Positions 9,101 through 15,556 of a stretch of 32,563 bases of DNA are shown piece by piece (position 1 is the first letter of the stretch; each line of letters opens with the position of its first letter). Under the pieces are notes generated by a model. The model ran no database searches and was not told the origin of the DNA. It worked only from the letters and a program-made list of their open reading frames with translations. The translations under genes were made by a program, and so were the position numbers. Location: NCBI GenBank assembly GCA_022568135.1, contig JADFFQ010000044.1, positions 1-32,563 on the forward strand, written 5' to 3'. This stretch comes from Planctomycetota bacterium (GTDB lineage: Bacteria > Planctomycetota > Phycisphaerae > Phycisphaerales > SM1A02).

Positions 9101-9497
9101 GGCCGATCTTTACGAACAACAAGAAAGACTGGAGGACGCATTGCCGCTTCGCAGGACACTGCTTGATTATCAACTCTCCCAGGCCAAGCGTCCGGGGGCG
9201 ACGTCAAGCGAACTCAACGAAGTTGCCTGGACGCTCCTGACGACCAAGCTGGAACGCCTGCACGATCCGACGGCCGCACTGCCACTGGCACAAAAAGCGG
9301 TGGAAAAGAGCGGCGGCAAGGACCCCGCCATCCTCGACACACTCGCCCTGGCCCAGTTCATGACGGGCGACATCACCGCGGCGATCGAAACCGAGAAGAA
9401 GGCCCTGTCGCTGCTCCCTGCCGACGCCCCCCGGCGCGGCGACTGCGAAGCCGCCCTGGCCCGGTTCGAGGCCGCGTTGGAAGATGAGTCCAAATGA
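6105..9497 (+). CDS. Cyclase-domain / Ser-Thr protein kinase / TPR fusion protein
   Basis: A 1130-residue signalling protein. Residues 14-150 form a class III nucleotide cyclase-like domain: Asp22 in LLFTDVVGS and Asp67 in KDLGDGF are the two metal aspartates, and Lys63 is at the base-recognition position. The usual transition-state Asn of NxAAR is Asp130, while Arg134 is kept. Residues 239-505 form a Hanks-type kinase: GEGGFGEV (247-254), Lys269, HKDLKPSN (364-371, a non-RD variant), DFG (388-390) and APPE (429-432). A basic stretch is followed by one membrane helix (about 521-541). The rest, predicted to be outside, holds about ten 42-residue TPRs of the kinesin-light-chain type and a further helical tail. 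GGGAG precedes the ATG. It probably joins extracytoplasmic protein binding to intracellular phosphorylation. Whether the cyclase domain is active or only regulatory is open. Confidence 0.9.
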   Translation: MAKATVQVGRPSTELMVLLFTDVVGSVAMKNRLGTSAYAELLSRHDELFQSIVSSSPGGEILKDLGDGFLTRFTSTSEAVNAALRFQQALALREWDPEPIRVGVGLHLGEITEREEDVEGKPKLVGLAADISARLMGLALPGQILMTRAAFDEARQYVREHPKSEASDESLDLRWMAHGPYLFEGADEPMEVCEVGAVGIAPLKPPPDRAKGRRAIQPGEEEMYGWRPAIGRPIPRRDNWLLERKIGEGGFGEVWLTRHRKTGTHRVFKFCFDADRLRSFKRELTLFRLLREALGDRPDIAKIHDIQLDKPPFYLESDFTEQGNLADWAQAQGGIDQVPLATRLDLLAGACNAVAAAHSIGILHKDLKPSNVLIYETEQGEPRPCLCDFGIGILTDRSQLERYDITLTGFTETVIGGNESSRTGTRIYAPPETLTGQPFTIQGDVYALGVMLYQMVARDLTRPLAQGWESDIPDPLLRDDIARCVVGRPQDRLGSASELAERLRTLEPRRKARRRRNVTKLTLAASVILAVLLTIASALIVHERGLRWQIETQAEIAQAVNEFLNDDLLAAVAPSAEEGKGKDVLMRDVLDQAAKRIEEASQPGGRFDDKPLIEASIRSTLGTTYRLLGEYPNAEPHLERSRELRRRVLGEEHPSTLGSMNILALLYVDQGRYDEAEPLYLKTLEIKNRNLGEEHLSTLGSMNNLANLYKNQGRYDEAEPLYLETLEIRKRVLGEEHPDTLGSIGNLALLYRNQGRYDEAEPLYLRTLEIRKRVQGEEHPDTLTSMNNLAGLYRNQGRYDEAEPLYVKTLEIQKRILGEEHPNTLGSITNLGNLYLSTKRFDDARAMFERSLPIKRRVLGIDHPWTRYALRGLARAYDGLDRSDEAESLYLETLNIEKRVLGEEHPSTLESMNRLANLYDDQGRYDEAEPLHLKTLEIRKRVLGEEHRYTLATMTNLGLLYMKTGQMGEAERLLKQSSTIKQRVLGMGDQFTRIAMNGLADLYEQQERLEDALPLRRTLLDYQLSQAKRPGATSSELNEVAWTLLTTKLERLHDPTAALPLAQKAVEKSGGKDPAILDTLALAQFMTGDITAAIETEKKALSLLPADAPRRGDCEAALARFEAALEDESK
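8052..9185 (+). repeat. Nine tandem 126-bp TPR-coding repeats
   Basis: Nine consecutive units of exactly 126 bp (42 codons), each opening at or near GEEHPxTL and containing DQGRYDEAEPLYL. Units 1-4 (8052-8555) and unit 7 (8808-8933) are very similar at DNA level, whereas units 5, 6, 8 and 9 are diverged. Unit borders fall at 8052, 8178, 8304, 8430, 8556, 8682, 8808, 8934 and 9060. Confidence 0.9.
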
Positions 9498-9615
9498 ACC
9501 CGCTCATCAACCTCGACGACGCCTGGGGTAACCCGGAGAAGGCCGCCGAGTGTGGCGGGCGAAGATGGGGGAAGAAGGCACCGAGGCATCAAGGCATCAA
9601 GGAGGAAGAGAGTGA
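9494..9615 (+). pseudogene. Decayed 3' end of a TPR protein gene, copy A
   Basis: Immediately after the kinase gene a short frame reads NPLINLDDAWGNPEKAAE and then, after a 2-base TG insertion, WRAKMGEEGTEASR up to a stop at 9613-9615. This matches the C-terminal ending (LxxLYxAWGKPxKAAxWRAKLPEE) seen in copy B at 10188-10343. The core 9553-9593 matches 10281-10321 at 37 of 41 bases. The frameshift and the lack of any upstream body show that it is a remnant. Confidence 0.65.
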
Positions 9616-9641
9616 TGAGCCATGAGCCATAAGGGATGAGG
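9612..9641 (+). repeat. Degenerate heptamer array (xxATGAG)
   Basis: Four degenerate 7-base units (ATGAGCC, ATGAGCC, ATAAGGG, ATGAGGG) begin at the stop codon of tail copy A and end 16 bases before the start of the DUF4258 gene. Confidence 0.6.
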
Positions 9642-9657
9642 GCAGTGAGGACGGTGA

Positions 9658-9951
9658 ATGAAGCCACGTGACCTGGCGCGGGCGTTGGAGATGATGCGCC
9701 AGGCCGTGGCGGATCAGGCCTACGTGCTGACGCCGCATGCTGTGCTGGAGATGCGCAATGATCGGCTCGATGTCGTGGACGTGGAATCGGCGATTCTCAC
9801 GGGTACAATCGAACGTGTCTGGGAGGATGATCTGCGCGGCCCCCGCTATGAGGTCGTAGGCCAAGCGTGTGACCTCACGACGCGGGTGGGGGTGGTGGCG
9901 CGGTTTGCCGGAGCGTTGCTGATCATCACGGTGTACGAGAAGGTGCGATGA
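9658..9951 (+). CDS. DUF4258 protein, probable toxin of a two-gene module
   Basis: A 97-residue protein with the DUF4258 pattern: a helical start, then LTPHAVLEMRNDRLDVVDVE (the family's H-A-x-x-x-M-x-x-R signature, about residues 23-42), AILTGTIERVWEDD, and a final strand pair ending in LLIITVYE. Small DUF4258 proteins of this type are commonly paired with a YgiT-type zinc-finger protein and are predicted to be MqsR/RelE-like RNA-cleaving toxins; no catalytic proof can be read here. The next gene overlaps by four bases (ATGA), so the two are translationally coupled. The ribosome site is weak (GAGGA about eight bases upstream), and the leader is the heptamer array at 9612-9641. The family match is firm; the toxin role is inference from the pairing. 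Confidence 0.75.
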   Translation: MKPRDLARALEMMRQAVADQAYVLTPHAVLEMRNDRLDVVDVESAILTGTIERVWEDDLRGPRYEVVGQACDLTTRVGVVARFAGALLIITVYEKVR

Positions 9952-10187
9952 GCTTATACGATTTTCCCTGTGAGTATTGCGAGGGCATGGTGCGTGAGCG
10001 CACCCTGGACCGCGAGCCGATCAGCCATCACCGCGGAATTGTGGTGCTTGAGAACGTTCCCATCGGTGTGTGCGAGCACTGCGGCGCACATTACTACGCG
10101 GCAGCGGTTCTGAAGCGCGTCGAAGCCATCCTGACCTCGACCACGCCTGCGTCGCGCACACTCCAAGTGCCCGTGGAGGTCTATTGA
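9948..10187 (+). CDS. YgiT-type zinc-finger protein, probable antitoxin
   Basis: A 79-residue protein that overlaps the preceding DUF4258 gene by four bases. Two CxxC knuckles, CEYC at about residue 8 and CEHC at about residue 42, make the zinc-binding domain found at the N-terminus of the MqsA/YgiT antitoxins. Between them, VVLENVPIGVCEHCGAHYY is the typical strand and second knuckle. The C-terminal part (AAAVLKRVEAIL) is a single helix. The DNA-binding helix-turn-helix of full-length MqsA is absent, so autoregulation by this protein alone is doubtful. This short form is the usual partner of DUF4258 proteins. The pair lies between two decayed TPR-protein tails, which points to a mobile or exchanged cassette. 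Confidence 0.75.
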   Translation: MSLYDFPCEYCEGMVRERTLDREPISHHRGIVVLENVPIGVCEHCGAHYYAAAVLKRVEAILTSTTPASRTLQVPVEVY

Positions 10188-10343
10188 CTGCGGCTGGTGC
10201 AGGCTCCCTGCGGTCCCGTTGTTGATGGAGAGCTCGTTGAACTCTACTCCGCCTGGGGCAAGCCTGCCAAGGCCGCGCAGTGGCGGGCGAAGCTGCCCGA
10301 AGAAGGCACCGAGGCATCAAGGGAGGAAGGGGAAAGAGAGTGA
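10188..10343 (+). pseudogene. Decayed 3' end of a TPR protein gene, copy B
   Basis: Directly after the YgiT stop and in the same frame, the sequence reads GELVELYSAWGKPAKAAQW followed by RAKLPEEGTEASREEGERE and a stop at 10341-10343. There is no start or TPR body in front of it. It is the intact-frame version of copy A at 9494-9615, and the similarity runs through the stop codon into the heptamer array. The ending is typical of large planctomycete kinase-TPR proteins (family knowledge, not searched). Confidence 0.6.
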
Positions 10344-10375
10344 TGAGTGATGAGTGATGAGTGATGAGCGATGAG
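10341..10375 (+). repeat. Heptamer array (TGATGAG)
   Basis: Five perfect 7-base units: TGATGAG four times, then CGATGAG. The array starts exactly on the stop codon of tail copy B, as the array at 9612 does for copy A. Confidence 0.8.
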
Positions 10376-10566
10376 GCGGAGAAGTGATGCCGGCTGTCCC
10401 AAGCCCGGGGGCCCGCCGAACAACGGAAGTCGTCCGCAATCGAGTATCACCGGGCTCGGGGGGGTCGCGGCACGGAGGTCACATGCAAGTCGGTCGCCAA
10501 CCGGCTTGAGGACAAGCCGGCTCGCTGGGGTCGGGTCGCTGAGGCACGCTGTGGTAAGGTAGAGCG
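10376..10566. other. Non-coding region upstream of pgk
   Basis: No gene is seen. Near its end TGTGGTAAGGT (10550-10560) resembles TGTGGTAAAGT upstream of the kinase gene (5964-5974). The promoter for pgk should lie here or just after, but no convincing -35/-10 pair was found. Confidence 0.3.
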
Positions 10567-10595
10567 GCACGCGGGTCTTCGACCCGCGGCTAAAC
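10567..10595 (-). repeat. REP-like hairpin element, copy 2
   Basis: Read on the minus strand, the 29-nt element starts GTTTAGCCGC and folds into a perfect 8-bp stem. On the plus strand the arms are CGCGGGTC at 10570-10577 and GACCCGCG at 10581-10588, with a TTC loop. It lies about 30 bp before the pgk start, so it may form a hairpin in the pgk leader. Confidence 0.65.
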
Positions 10596-10623
10596 GAGTG
10601 TGATCGAAGACGGGCACACGTGT

Positions 10624-11844
10624 ATGGCCAAGAAAACAATCGAACAGGTGGATGTCGCTTCCAAGCGGGTGCTGATGCGGGTGGACTTCAATGTGCCGCT
10701 GGACAAGAACGGCGCGATCACCGACGACCGGCGGATTCGATTGGCGCTGCCAAGCATCAGATCCGTCATCGAGCGCGGCGGCCGGTTGATCCTGATGAGC
10801 CACCTCGGCAGGCCCCAAGGCAAAGGCTACGAAGCCGGCTTCAGCCTCAAGCCCGCGGCAGCGTCCCTGGAACAGTTGCTTGGCGGCGTGTCCTTGCGGT
10901 TCGTCGAAGGCGACTGCGCGGGGTCCAGCGCATCCGAGGCGGTGGCCCAGCTGGACACAGGGCAGGTGCTCGTGCTCGACAACCTTCGCTTCCATCCCGG
11001 GGAGAAGGCAGGCGATGGGAAGTTTGGTCAAGCGCTCGGGGCCTACGGGGACGTCTATTGCCACGAGGCGTTCGGAACCGCCCACCGCAGCGATGCCTCC
11101 CTGGTGGCCGTACCCCGCGCGATGGGCGACCGGCCCAAGGTTGCCGGCCTGTTGCTTGAGAAGGAGCTGCGATTCCTCTCTGAGGCCATCAACGCCGCCG
11201 GCCACCCGTTCGTGGCGGTGCTCGGTGGTGCGAAGATCTCAGACAAGCTGGCTGCGATCCACAACTTGATGGGGAAGGTTGACACGATCCTGATCGGTGG
11301 GGCCATGGCGTACACGTTTCTCAAGGCGTTGGGCCATGAGATGGGCTCCAGCATGGTTCAGTTGGGGATGCTCAACAAGGCCCAGGCCATCATCGACGAA
11401 GCCGCCGCGAGCTCGACGGACCTGATCCTGCCTCAGGACCATGTCTGCGGAAGACAGATTACTCACATGACGCCGGTGAAGGTCACCGCCACGTCGATCC
11501 CGGCGGGATGGATGGGCCTGGACATCGGCCCGGAGACGATGGGCCAATTTGTACCGAAGCTACACGAGGCGAAAACCATCGTATGGAACGGACCCGTCGG
11601 GGTCTTTGAGACCCCACCGTTTGATGTGGGCACCAAACAGGTTGCCCAGGCCGTTGCGCGGGCCACCAGCGAGGGAGCCGTGAGCATCCTGGGTGGGGGC
11701 GATACCGCGGCGGCTGTTGTGAAATTGAGCCTCGCCGACCGATTCACCCATGTCTCCACAGGGGGTGGGGCAAGCCTGCAGATGCTCGAAGGTCGGCGCT
11801 TTGGGAGCGTTGAGCTGCTTGATGATGCTCAGCCGAACCACTAG
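10624..11844 (+). CDS. pgk: Phosphoglycerate kinase
   Basis: A 406-residue glycolytic enzyme (1,3-bisphosphoglycerate + ADP to 3-phosphoglycerate + ATP). Family signatures are in order: RVLMRVDFNVPLD near residue 20, LMSHLGRPQGK for substrate binding, LDNLRFHPGE, EAFGTAHRSDAS (the family usually has DAFGTAHR, so Asp is conservatively replaced by Glu), VLGGAKISDKL, WNGPVGVFE, and the nucleotide-binding GGGDTAAAV followed by STGGGASLQMLEG at the C-terminus. Length is normal. ATG 10624 (MAKKTIEQVDV) is chosen because it matches the family N-terminus; an in-frame GTG at 10600 would add eight residues. A REP-like hairpin lies just upstream. The gene stands alone, with rpe and a thioredoxin-fold gene downstream. 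Confidence 0.97.
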   Translation: MAKKTIEQVDVASKRVLMRVDFNVPLDKNGAITDDRRIRLALPSIRSVIERGGRLILMSHLGRPQGKGYEAGFSLKPAAASLEQLLGGVSLRFVEGDCAGSSASEAVAQLDTGQVLVLDNLRFHPGEKAGDGKFGQALGAYGDVYCHEAFGTAHRSDASLVAVPRAMGDRPKVAGLLLEKELRFLSEAINAAGHPFVAVLGGAKISDKLAAIHNLMGKVDTILIGGAMAYTFLKALGHEMGSSMVQLGMLNKAQAIIDEAAASSTDLILPQDHVCGRQITHMTPVKVTATSIPAGWMGLDIGPETMGQFVPKLHEAKTIVWNGPVGVFETPPFDVGTKQVAQAVARATSEGAVSILGGGDTAAAVVKLSLADRFTHVSTGGGASLQMLEGRRFGSVELLDDAQPNH

Positions 11845-11887
11845 CCTGAGCGGGCGATCGCCTTTCCAGGCGGTCCCGGGCCCGCCA

Positions 11888-11914
11888 GCGGTTTCCGCTT
11901 CTTACGGGAACCGC
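11888..11914 (+). terminator. Possible hairpin terminator after pgk
   Basis: GCGGTTTCC (11888-11896) pairs with GGGAACCGC (11906-11914) over nine positions, including one G-U pair, around a nine-base loop. It is 44 bp after the pgk stop. There is no clear T-tract after it, so this could be a Rho-assisted stop or simply a stable hairpin. Confidence 0.35.
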
Positions 11915-12033
11915 CCGGTTTGGGGGAAGATTCTCTGGCCTGCGCGATGTTTTGACACTATCGTTCATTCAGCTTCGACGGCGGGTGCCGGCGGGGCCTC
12001 CTTGATCGGGCGGTCGTTTCGAAGGGAGTCGTT

Positions 12034-13092
12034 ATGAGGCCTCGAAACCTCTTGTGTGTGGCACTTTGTTTGGCCTTGACCAGCATGGCCGGCGCGCAAC
12101 GGAAGAAGTTGTCGGTGGGCGATCCGGCCCCGGGTCTTGACATCGACATGTGGGTGAAGGGCGAGGAGGTGTCCATTGAATCCGGCAAGGTCTACATCAT
12201 TGACTTCTGGGCGACGTGGTGTGTCCCTTGCCGCAGGTCGATTCCCCATCTTTCAGAGTTGCAGGAGCGGTACGGAGACCAGGGACTGATTGTTATCGGC
12301 ATCAGCGATGAGGACACTGACACAGTCAAACCGTTCGTCCAACAACAGGGCGACCGCATGGACTACACGGTGGCGACGGACCGGCGGAACGCGACGAAGC
12401 GGGCGTGGTTTAGTGCCGCAGGCCTCAAAGGCATTCCCGCCGCCTTCATCGTCGGTCGCAACGGCAAGCTCATGTTCATCGGGAATCCATTGGCCGATGA
12501 GGCCCAGATGGATCTGATCCTCTCGAAGGTTCTCCGTGGACGTTTCGACCCTCTGTTGCAGGAGCAGGCGGAGCCGGTCCTGCGCGCAGCTCGCCGGGCC
12601 CGCAAGGTCAAGAATTGGCGGATGGCCGCGAAGCAGTTCGACGACATCATTGCGCTGGACGGTAGAGTTTTCGCCGACGTCGCGCTGGAGCGGTTCGAGA
12701 TGATGATCGTCGATATGGCTGATCCCGATGCGGCCTATGCCTATGCCCGAGATGAACTTTCCGGCCGGTTGTTCCGCGACGATGCTGACGCCCTGTGCAT
12801 GTTGGCCGCCAAGATCATCTCCGATCCCAAGATCAAGCAGGAGCATCGCGACTTGGAGGTTGCCCTGGAGGCCGCCCTCCGTGCGCAACAGCTCGTCGAA
12901 CGCGATGATCCGCCGTTGCTGGCCACGCTGGCTCTGGTTCGTTTCCACCGGGGCGACCTTCAAGCCGCCATCGACCTGCAGACGCGTGCGTACTTCATCG
13001 CTCACCCCAGAGCCAAGGCCGGCTACAAGAGAGTGTTGAGCAGTTACCAGGAGGCGGCTCAGCGAATTCCATCCGACTCCCCCACGAGTTGA
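12034..13092 (+). CDS. Exported TlpA-like thioredoxin-fold protein
   Basis: A 352-residue exported protein. Residues 1-22 are a signal peptide (NLLCVALCLALTSMAGAQ). Residues 27-165 form a TlpA/AhpC-type thioredoxin domain: VGDPAPGLDID opening, IDFWATWCVPCRRSIPHL with the redox pair Cys63-Cys66, GLIVIGISDE, and the cis-proline loop GIPAAFIVGRNG. Residues 180-352 are an alpha-helical, alanine-rich extension with TPR-like character (AALRAQQLVE, LATLALVRFHRGDLQAAID), as seen in planctomycete TlpA proteins. The likely role is thiol-disulfide reduction in the periplasm; the partner is unknown. GGGAG lies six bases before the ATG. The gene is preceded by a 190-bp gap with a TTGACA at 11952 but no good -10 at the right distance. 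Confidence 0.88.
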   Translation: MRPRNLLCVALCLALTSMAGAQRKKLSVGDPAPGLDIDMWVKGEEVSIESGKVYIIDFWATWCVPCRRSIPHLSELQERYGDQGLIVIGISDEDTDTVKPFVQQQGDRMDYTVATDRRNATKRAWFSAAGLKGIPAAFIVGRNGKLMFIGNPLADEAQMDLILSKVLRGRFDPLLQEQAEPVLRAARRARKVKNWRMAAKQFDDIIALDGRVFADVALERFEMMIVDMADPDAAYAYARDELSGRLFRDDADALCMLAAKIISDPKIKQEHRDLEVALEAALRAQQLVERDDPPLLATLALVRFHRGDLQAAIDLQTRAYFIAHPRAKAGYKRVLSSYQEAAQRIPSDSPTS

Positions 13093-13138
13093 AGTTTCAT
13101 CGAACCTGGCGATTCGGTTATGCTGCGCAGAGTTCGGC

Positions 13139-13165
13139 GCCGCGCCGTTGTCTTTGAGGCGCGGC
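13139..13165 (+). other. GC hairpin between the thioredoxin gene and rpe
   Basis: GCCGCGCC (13139-13146) and GGCGCGGC (13158-13165) form a perfect 8-bp stem with an 11-base loop. It is 27 bp before the rpe start. There is no T-tract, so it is more likely a leader structure than a terminator. Confidence 0.4.
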
Positions 13166-13191
13166 CGTGTGAGGCTTCGCAGGCGTAGAGC

Positions 13192-13893
13192 ATGTCAATC
13201 GACAATCTCATTACCAGACCGACCAGGACACCGATGATCGCCGCGTCGGTTCTATCGGCGGATTTCGCTCAGATGGGAGCCGAGGCGCGGTCGGCGCTGG
13301 AGGCGGGAGCCGACCTCCTGCACTTCGATGTGATGGACGGGCATTTCGTGGGGAACCTGACGATGGGGCCGAGCATGTGCCGGTCTCTTCGACGGACGCT
13401 CCCCGAAGCTTTTTTCGATGTGCATCTGATGGTGGCCGAACCTGCGAAGTTCGTTGATTCGTTCGCCGAGGCCGGGGCGAATCACATCACGTTCCACATC
13501 GAGGCGGTGTCGGATCCGATCGCTCTGGCCGCATCGATCCACAGTGCTGGGATGACCGCCGGGCTGGCGATCAACCCGCCCACGGGCGTATCGCGGCTCA
13601 TGGACTTTGTTGAACACGTTGATCTCGTCCTGGTGATGAGCGTGAACCCCGGGTTTTCCGGGCAGGATTTCATGCCCGCGGTGCTCCAGAAGGCCCAGGG
13701 AATCAGGCCATTGCTTCGGGCGGACCAGCGATTGGAGATCGACGGCGGCATCAACGCCCAGACGGCGCCGGCCGCTCGTGATGCCGGCTGCGACATCCTA
13801 GTGGCTGCGTCGGCTATCTTTAATGCAGCCGACTACGCTGCGGCGATCACTGCCCTGCGCAGCCCCGGCGGCATCTTGACAGGGAGTCGGTGA
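13192..13893 (+). CDS. rpe: Ribulose-phosphate 3-epimerase
   Basis: A 233-residue TIM-barrel enzyme that interconverts ribulose-5-phosphate and xylulose-5-phosphate in the pentose phosphate pathway. Signatures in order are AASVLSADFAQM, LLHFDVMDGHFVGNLTMGP (metal ligands His and Asp plus the catalytic Asp), DVHLMVAEP (second His metal ligand), ITFHIEAV, GLAINPPT, VLVMSVNPGFSGQ (the phosphate-binding loop), EIDGGIN with the second catalytic Asp, and LVAASAIF at the phosphate site. Nothing is missing. About 15 residues precede the usual start, so MIAASV at 13234 is an alternative. Its stop codon is followed directly by the GTG of the next gene, with no gap, so the two are almost certainly co-transcribed. 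Confidence 0.96.
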   Translation: MSIDNLITRPTRTPMIAASVLSADFAQMGAEARSALEAGADLLHFDVMDGHFVGNLTMGPSMCRSLRRTLPEAFFDVHLMVAEPAKFVDSFAEAGANHITFHIEAVSDPIALAASIHSAGMTAGLAINPPTGVSRLMDFVEHVDLVLVMSVNPGFSGQDFMPAVLQKAQGIRPLLRADQRLEIDGGINAQTAPAARDAGCDILVAASAIFNAADYAAAITALRSPGGILTGSR

Positions 13894-14523
13894 GTGGCCT
13901 CGAAGCGAAAATCCATCGTGCTGAGCCTGATCCAGTGCGGTGAAACCGCATGGGATGCCGAAGGACGTCTTCACGGGCGCACCGACCTTCCGTTGAGCAC
14001 GGCGGGACGTGTCGCCGTGACTGAGGATGCGGCTTGCCTGGTCCGTGCTGGCATTGCGATCGTCCACCACTCGCCGGACGAAGCCGCCACGGAGACCGCT
14101 CAGATCGTTGCCAAGGCCGTCGGCGCCAAGACCAAGTCGATAGCGGAACTGGCCGGGGTCGATCTTGGCGTGCTTGACGGGCTGACCGAGCACGATTTCG
14201 CCGAGCGGTACCCGAAGCGCTATCGGCAATGGCAGGATGACCCGGTTTCGCTATTACCGCCGGAAGGAGAAGAAGTGGCCGACGCTCGGGCGCGGATGTT
14301 CTCAGCGGCGGCTAAGATGCTTCGCCGTTGTCGCAGCGGTGAGGTGGCCGTGGTATTGCATTCGTTGGGACTTGGGCTGCTGCGATGCTGGTTGGCTGAT
14401 CGCCCGCCGACCGAGGCGTGGGCTCTGGTGCGGGCACGGCCCCGCATCGAGCGGTACACGTTCGCGGTGGAGATGATCGACTGGCTGGAAGAGGTCGCCA
14501 AGGCCCAATTTTCGCACTCCTGA
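13894..14523 (+). CDS. Histidine-phosphatase-fold protein lacking the catalytic residues
   Basis: A 209-residue protein of the phosphoglycerate-mutase-like (histidine phosphatase) superfamily. The N-terminal motif, normally LIRHGETxW, reads LIQCGETAW, so Arg14 is Gln and the phosphorylated His15 is Cys. The following GRLHGRTDLPLSTAGRVA is otherwise textbook. The second Arg, from SPLxRAxxTA, is Ala64 (SPDEAATETA), and the usual acid in LxExxxGxxEG is Gly88 (LAGVDLGVLDG). Only the second histidine, His156 in VVLHSLG, remains. Four of five active-site residues are thus replaced in a protein that otherwise looks well conserved, so it is probably a pseudo-enzyme or has a different chemistry. It starts on a GTG directly after the rpe stop and is coupled to it. 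The fold is certain; the function is unknown. Confidence 0.85.
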   Translation: MASKRKSIVLSLIQCGETAWDAEGRLHGRTDLPLSTAGRVAVTEDAACLVRAGIAIVHHSPDEAATETAQIVAKAVGAKTKSIAELAGVDLGVLDGLTEHDFAERYPKRYRQWQDDPVSLLPPEGEEVADARARMFSAAAKMLRRCRSGEVAVVLHSLGLGLLRCWLADRPPTEAWALVRARPRIERYTFAVEMIDWLEEVAKAQFSHS

Positions 14524-14704
14524 TCAGGCATGGCCCCTGTTGCCGAAGAAATCTCAAGGTTGCGCGTGGCATCCTCGGGCCGAGGCGGTGCGGGCGTGAT
14601 GGCATTGCCGGCGGGGGCCGATGGGGTCATGTCACTGATGGAGCTGGACCTGCGGCTGGAGATCGACGACCATAGGTGCTGAGCAACTCACGAGATCGAT
14701 TCCC

Positions 14705-15556
14705 ATGACTCAGGCGCCAAACAGAACCTGGGCTGACAGCCCTGAGCTTGCCCCCAAAGGAAAGAAGGCCGTTCCTGAAGGGCTGTGGATCCGCTGCCCC
14801 GACTGCGCGGCGATCCTGTTCCGCAAATCGGTTGAGAACAACCTGTGGGTCTGTCCGGAATGTCATCACCACTTTCGCGTCTCCGGCCTGCGGCGCATCC
14901 GGCAGTTGGTGGATCCGGAAAGCTTTGAGCCGTTCAATGAGCGCATGACACCGGTCGATCCGCTCAACTTCGTTGATCTGAAACCGTATACCCAACGTCT
15001 TGCCGATGCCCAGAAGGGAACCGGGCAGAATGACGGCGTACAGACAGGAGCCGCATTCATCAAGGGTCGGAAAGTCATCTTGGCGTGCATGGATTTCGAG
15101 TTCCTCGGGGGGTCGATGGGCTCGGTCGTTGGCGAAAAGATCACTCAGGCGATTCTTCTTGCTGCCGATCGCGACTTGCCGCTGGTGATCGTCAGTTGCT
15201 CGGGTGGGGCGCGGATGATGGAATCAGGCTTCTCGCTGATGCAGATGGCCAAGACCACGGCTGCTCTGGCGCGGTTCGACGACCAGGGGGGTCTATTCAT
15301 CTCGGTGCTCACTGACCCCACGACCGGCGGCGTGACGGCGAGCTTTGCGATGCTGGGTGATGTGATTCTCGCCGAGCGCAAAGCGTTGATCGGGTTTGCC
15401 GGGCCTCGCGTGATCCAGCAGACGATCCGCCAGGAATTGCCCGAAGGGTTCCAGCGGGCCGAGTTCGTGCTCGAATGCGGGTTTGTGGATCGTGTCGTAG
15501 AGCGCAGCGAACTGCGCAGCGAGATCAGTCGCATCATCGACTATGCCGGTAAATGA
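14705..15556 (+). CDS. accD: Acetyl-CoA carboxylase carboxyltransferase subunit beta
   Basis: A 283-residue subunit that, with AccA, moves the carboxyl group from carboxybiotin to acetyl-CoA, making malonyl-CoA. The N-terminal zinc ribbon is intact (Cys31, Cys34, Cys50, Cys53 in CPDC and CPEC). The crotonase-like core follows: GQNDGVQTGAAFIKGRKV, MDFEFLGGSMGSVVGEKI, IVSCSGGARMMES (oxyanion hole region), SVLTDPTTGGVTASFAMLGD, and ALIGFAGPRVIQQTIRQELP. Length is normal. Its 3' end overlaps the lnt frame by 14 bp if the first lnt start is used. accA is not in the window. The 180 bp between the pseudo-phosphatase and this gene hold no convincing promoter. Confidence 0.97.
   Translation: MTQAPNRTWADSPELAPKGKKAVPEGLWIRCPDCAAILFRKSVENNLWVCPECHHHFRVSGLRRIRQLVDPESFEPFNERMTPVDPLNFVDLKPYTQRLADAQKGTGQNDGVQTGAAFIKGRKVILACMDFEFLGGSMGSVVGEKITQAILLAADRDLPLVIVSCSGGARMMESGFSLMQMAKTTAALARFDDQGGLFISVLTDPTTGGVTASFAMLGDVILAERKALIGFAGPRVIQQTIRQELPEGFQRAEFVLECGFVDRVVERSELRSEISRIIDYAGK

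Noticed and set aside
9612-10375. Heptamer arrays considered as a CRISPR or iteron origin
   Set aside because: Units are 7 bases without spacers, vary between sites, and no replication or Cas gene is near.
10447-11205. Long minus-strand frame opposite pgk
   Set aside because: It is antisense to a clear pgk and has no family features; such shadow frames are common in GC-rich coding DNA.
11952-11980. TTGACA before the thioredoxin-fold gene
   Set aside because: No acceptable -10 sequence lies 16-18 bases downstream.
14530-14682. 50-codon frame between the pseudo-phosphatase and accD
   Set aside because: It has no ribosome site, no recognisable motif and a composition typical of spacer sequence.
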